DNA of 7,761 bases from Actinomycetota bacterium. GTDB lineage: Bacteria > Actinomycetota > Humimicrobiia > Humimicrobiales > Humimicrobiaceae. The stretch's first letter is position 1. Each line of letters starts with the position of its first letter. The translations under genes were made by a program, and so were the position numbers. Shown in pieces: positions 6,696 to 7,761 of this stretch. The notes below the pieces were generated by a model that was not told the DNA's origin, ran no database searches, and worked only from the letters and a program-made list of their open reading frames with translations. The stretch spans positions 1-7,761 of the forward strand of contig JAHIPJ010000208.1 of the NCBI GenBank assembly GCA_018894445.1, given 5' to 3'.

Positions 6696-7583
6696 CTAAC
6701 TTTCCCTTATTTTGTTTATAAATCTGTCGGATATAAAATTTATTAAAAAAGTAATTAAAAATAAAATAAGGCCAATAGCAAATAAAGATGAATAATGAAG
6801 TCCGCCCTGAACAGTTTCCCCAATTTCTGCAGCAATAGTGGCAGTAATGGTCCTGACCGGCTGGAGCCATGAGAATACAATTCTGGGTGAGTTACCGGTT
6901 ATCATAAGAACAGTCATTGTCTCACCCACAATTCTACCCAGGCCCAGCATCACAGCTGCGACTATTCCCGATGATGCTGAAGGTATTACAGTTTTATAGG
7001 TTGTTTCCCATTTTGTCGCGCCAAGGGCAACGGAGGCATACTTGTATCTATTCGGTACAGCATTTATTGCATCCTCAGAGATAGATATAATAGTAGGCAA
7101 ACTCATAAAAGCCAGCATCACTGAACCGGCAAGTGCAGTAAGTCCTATACTAAGATTGAAGAGATCTTTTATTATGGGAGCAAGAAGTTTAATGCCGATA
7201 AATCCAATGACAACAGAAGGAATAGTGGCCAGTACCTCAATTATCGGTTTTAATATTTCCCTCACTGCTCTGGGAGCTAATTCTCCAATATAGATGGCAC
7301 TTCCTATGCCAAGGGGTATGGCAATTACAATAGCACCAAATGTTACCAGTAGTGACCCGGTCAGCAGGGGAAGAAATCCAAATTTTTCAAATACCGTGGG
7401 GGACCATTTCTGGCCGGTTAGAAATTCTAAGATTGGATAAGATAAAAAAAATCTTATAGAGTTTGCAATTAAAAAAGCAAGTATTAAACCCAGGACTATA
7501 ATAGAAATTATTCCATTTAAAAAAACAAATCTGTAGATTATAAAGCTTTTAATATCTCTCAGTCTGGTTTTTAACCGTGCCAT
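6696..7583 (-). CDS. pstC: Phosphate ABC transporter permease PstC
   Basis: Membrane partner of PstA in the phosphate channel. It has 295 residues with about six hydrophobic spans, near 20-42, 72-98, 114-136, 146-168, 204-228 and 266-288. Typical PstC features are a basic N-terminus (ARLKTRLRDIK), FLTGQKWSP (54-62) in the periplasmic loop after span 1, FGFLPLLTGSLLVT (68-81), IPSVVIGFIG (121-130) and the EAA loop EDAINAVPNRYKYASVALGATKW (170-192) for PstB contact, then GRIVGETMTVLM (216-227). The ATG at 7581-7583 gives the expected N-terminus, but the upstream 20 bases are A/T only with no Shine-Dalgarno. The gene follows pstS after a 151-nt gap and precedes pstA by 4 nt. Identification is sure. 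Confidence 0.96.
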   Translation of the reverse strand: MARLKTRLRDIKSFIIYRFVFLNGIISIIVLGLILAFLIANSIRFFLSYPILEFLTGQKWSPTVFEKFGFLPLLTGSLLVTFGAIVIAIPLGIGSAIYIGELAPRAVREILKPIIEVLATIPSVVIGFIGIKLLAPIIKDLFNLSIGLTALAGSVMLAFMSLPTIISISEDAINAVPNRYKYASVALGATKWETTYKTVIPSASSGIVAAVMLGLGRIVGETMTVLMITGNSPRIVFSWLQPVRTITATIAAEIGETVQGGLHYSSLFAIGLILFLITFLINFISDRFINKIRES

Positions 7584-7734
7584 AAATTTATTTTAAAGGA
7601 AATATAATTATTTTTCTATTTAATCTTTTAAATCAGAGTTGCCAGAGCCGCAAGAAAGTATTTATAAGGTCTCTCTCTTAGCTCTTCTTATTCTGACTGC
7701 TATGGCACAAATCAATTAAAGGAGTATATAAATT
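7584..7734. other. Gene-free spacer between pstS and pstC
   Basis: 151 nt separating the substrate-binding protein gene from the membrane genes. I see no coding region, no strong promoter and no real terminator. The best local pairing is a 4-bp TTGC/GCAA stem with a 7-nt loop near 7639-7653. Such pstS-pstC gaps in other bacteria often allow the binding protein to be made in excess through RNA processing or partial termination. Whether that holds here cannot be told from this sequence. Confidence 0.6.
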
Positions 7735-7761
7735 TTAGTTAAGTGGGACAAATCCTTCTTC
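7735..7761 (-). CDS. pstS: C-terminal end of phosphate-binding protein PstS (partial)
   Basis: Only the last 8 codons and the stop are in the window. They read EEGFVPLN followed by TAA at 7735-7737. A GFVPL or GYVPL ending just before the stop is the usual C-terminus of PstS, the extracytoplasmic phosphate-binding protein, and the gene sits directly upstream of pstC, its normal place. The identification rests on this short tail plus position, so it is probable rather than certain. The start and signal peptide lie beyond the right edge. Confidence 0.7.
   Translation of the reverse strand, partial: EEGFVPLN

Noticed and set aside
6685..6870. Short minus-strand frame rich in Cys, His and Tyr overlapping the end of pstC
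   Set aside because: It lies in another frame of pstC. The Cys/His pattern comes from out-of-frame reading and there is no ribosome binding site.
1..7761. CRISPR array, tRNA/rRNA genes, IS ends or attachment sites
   Set aside because: No regularly spaced repeats, tRNA-like T-loop/CCA patterns, rRNA segments, transposase motifs or flanking direct repeats were seen by eye.

Overview
The window is bacterial, AT-rich and densely coded, with every gene I can support on the minus strand. Read in the direction of transcription (high to low coordinate) it holds three blocks. The compact gene order, low GC, bacterial-type zinc-binding MetRS, Pst/PhoU genes and rsmI-metG-tatD linkage suggest a low-GC, probably anaerobic bacterium, Firmicutes-like or from a neighbouring uncultured phylum. 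The sequence alone does not fix the phylum.

Block 1 (7761-4129) is a high-affinity phosphate uptake locus: the last 8 codons of a probable pstS, a 151-nt gap, then pstC, pstA and phoU packed within a few bases of each other, a 231-nt gene-free gap, and pstB. PstS would deliver phosphate to the PstC/PstA channel, PstB would power it, and PhoU would link transporter state to Pho signalling. phoU lies between pstA and pstB rather than at the end, and pstB has its own strong ribosome binding site behind the gap, so it may be expressed separately.

Block 2 (4128-3277) is a type II toxin-antitoxin pair: a ribbon-helix-helix antitoxin and a PIN-domain (VapC-like) toxin overlapping by 41 nt, preceded by a very AT-rich region with dyad symmetry that may be its operator. 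It separates the phosphate locus from the housekeeping block.

Block 3 (3225-1) is a translation/housekeeping cluster, rsmI - metG - tatD, an order akin to the yabC-metS-yabD neighbourhood of Firmicutes. Two things stand out. rsmI has no ATG, GTG or TTG at the right place and appears to start at an ATT codon behind a strong GGAGG. tatD is interrupted by a one-base frameshift that separates its last catalytic aspartate from the rest of the protein. It also runs off the left edge.

I found no RNA genes, CRISPR arrays, insertion sequences or convincing intrinsic terminators. I do not see a wholly new system here. The points worth a second look are the ATT start, the tatD frameshift, the HLGQ variant of the MetRS signature, the rearranged pst order and the deeply overlapping toxin-antitoxin pair.
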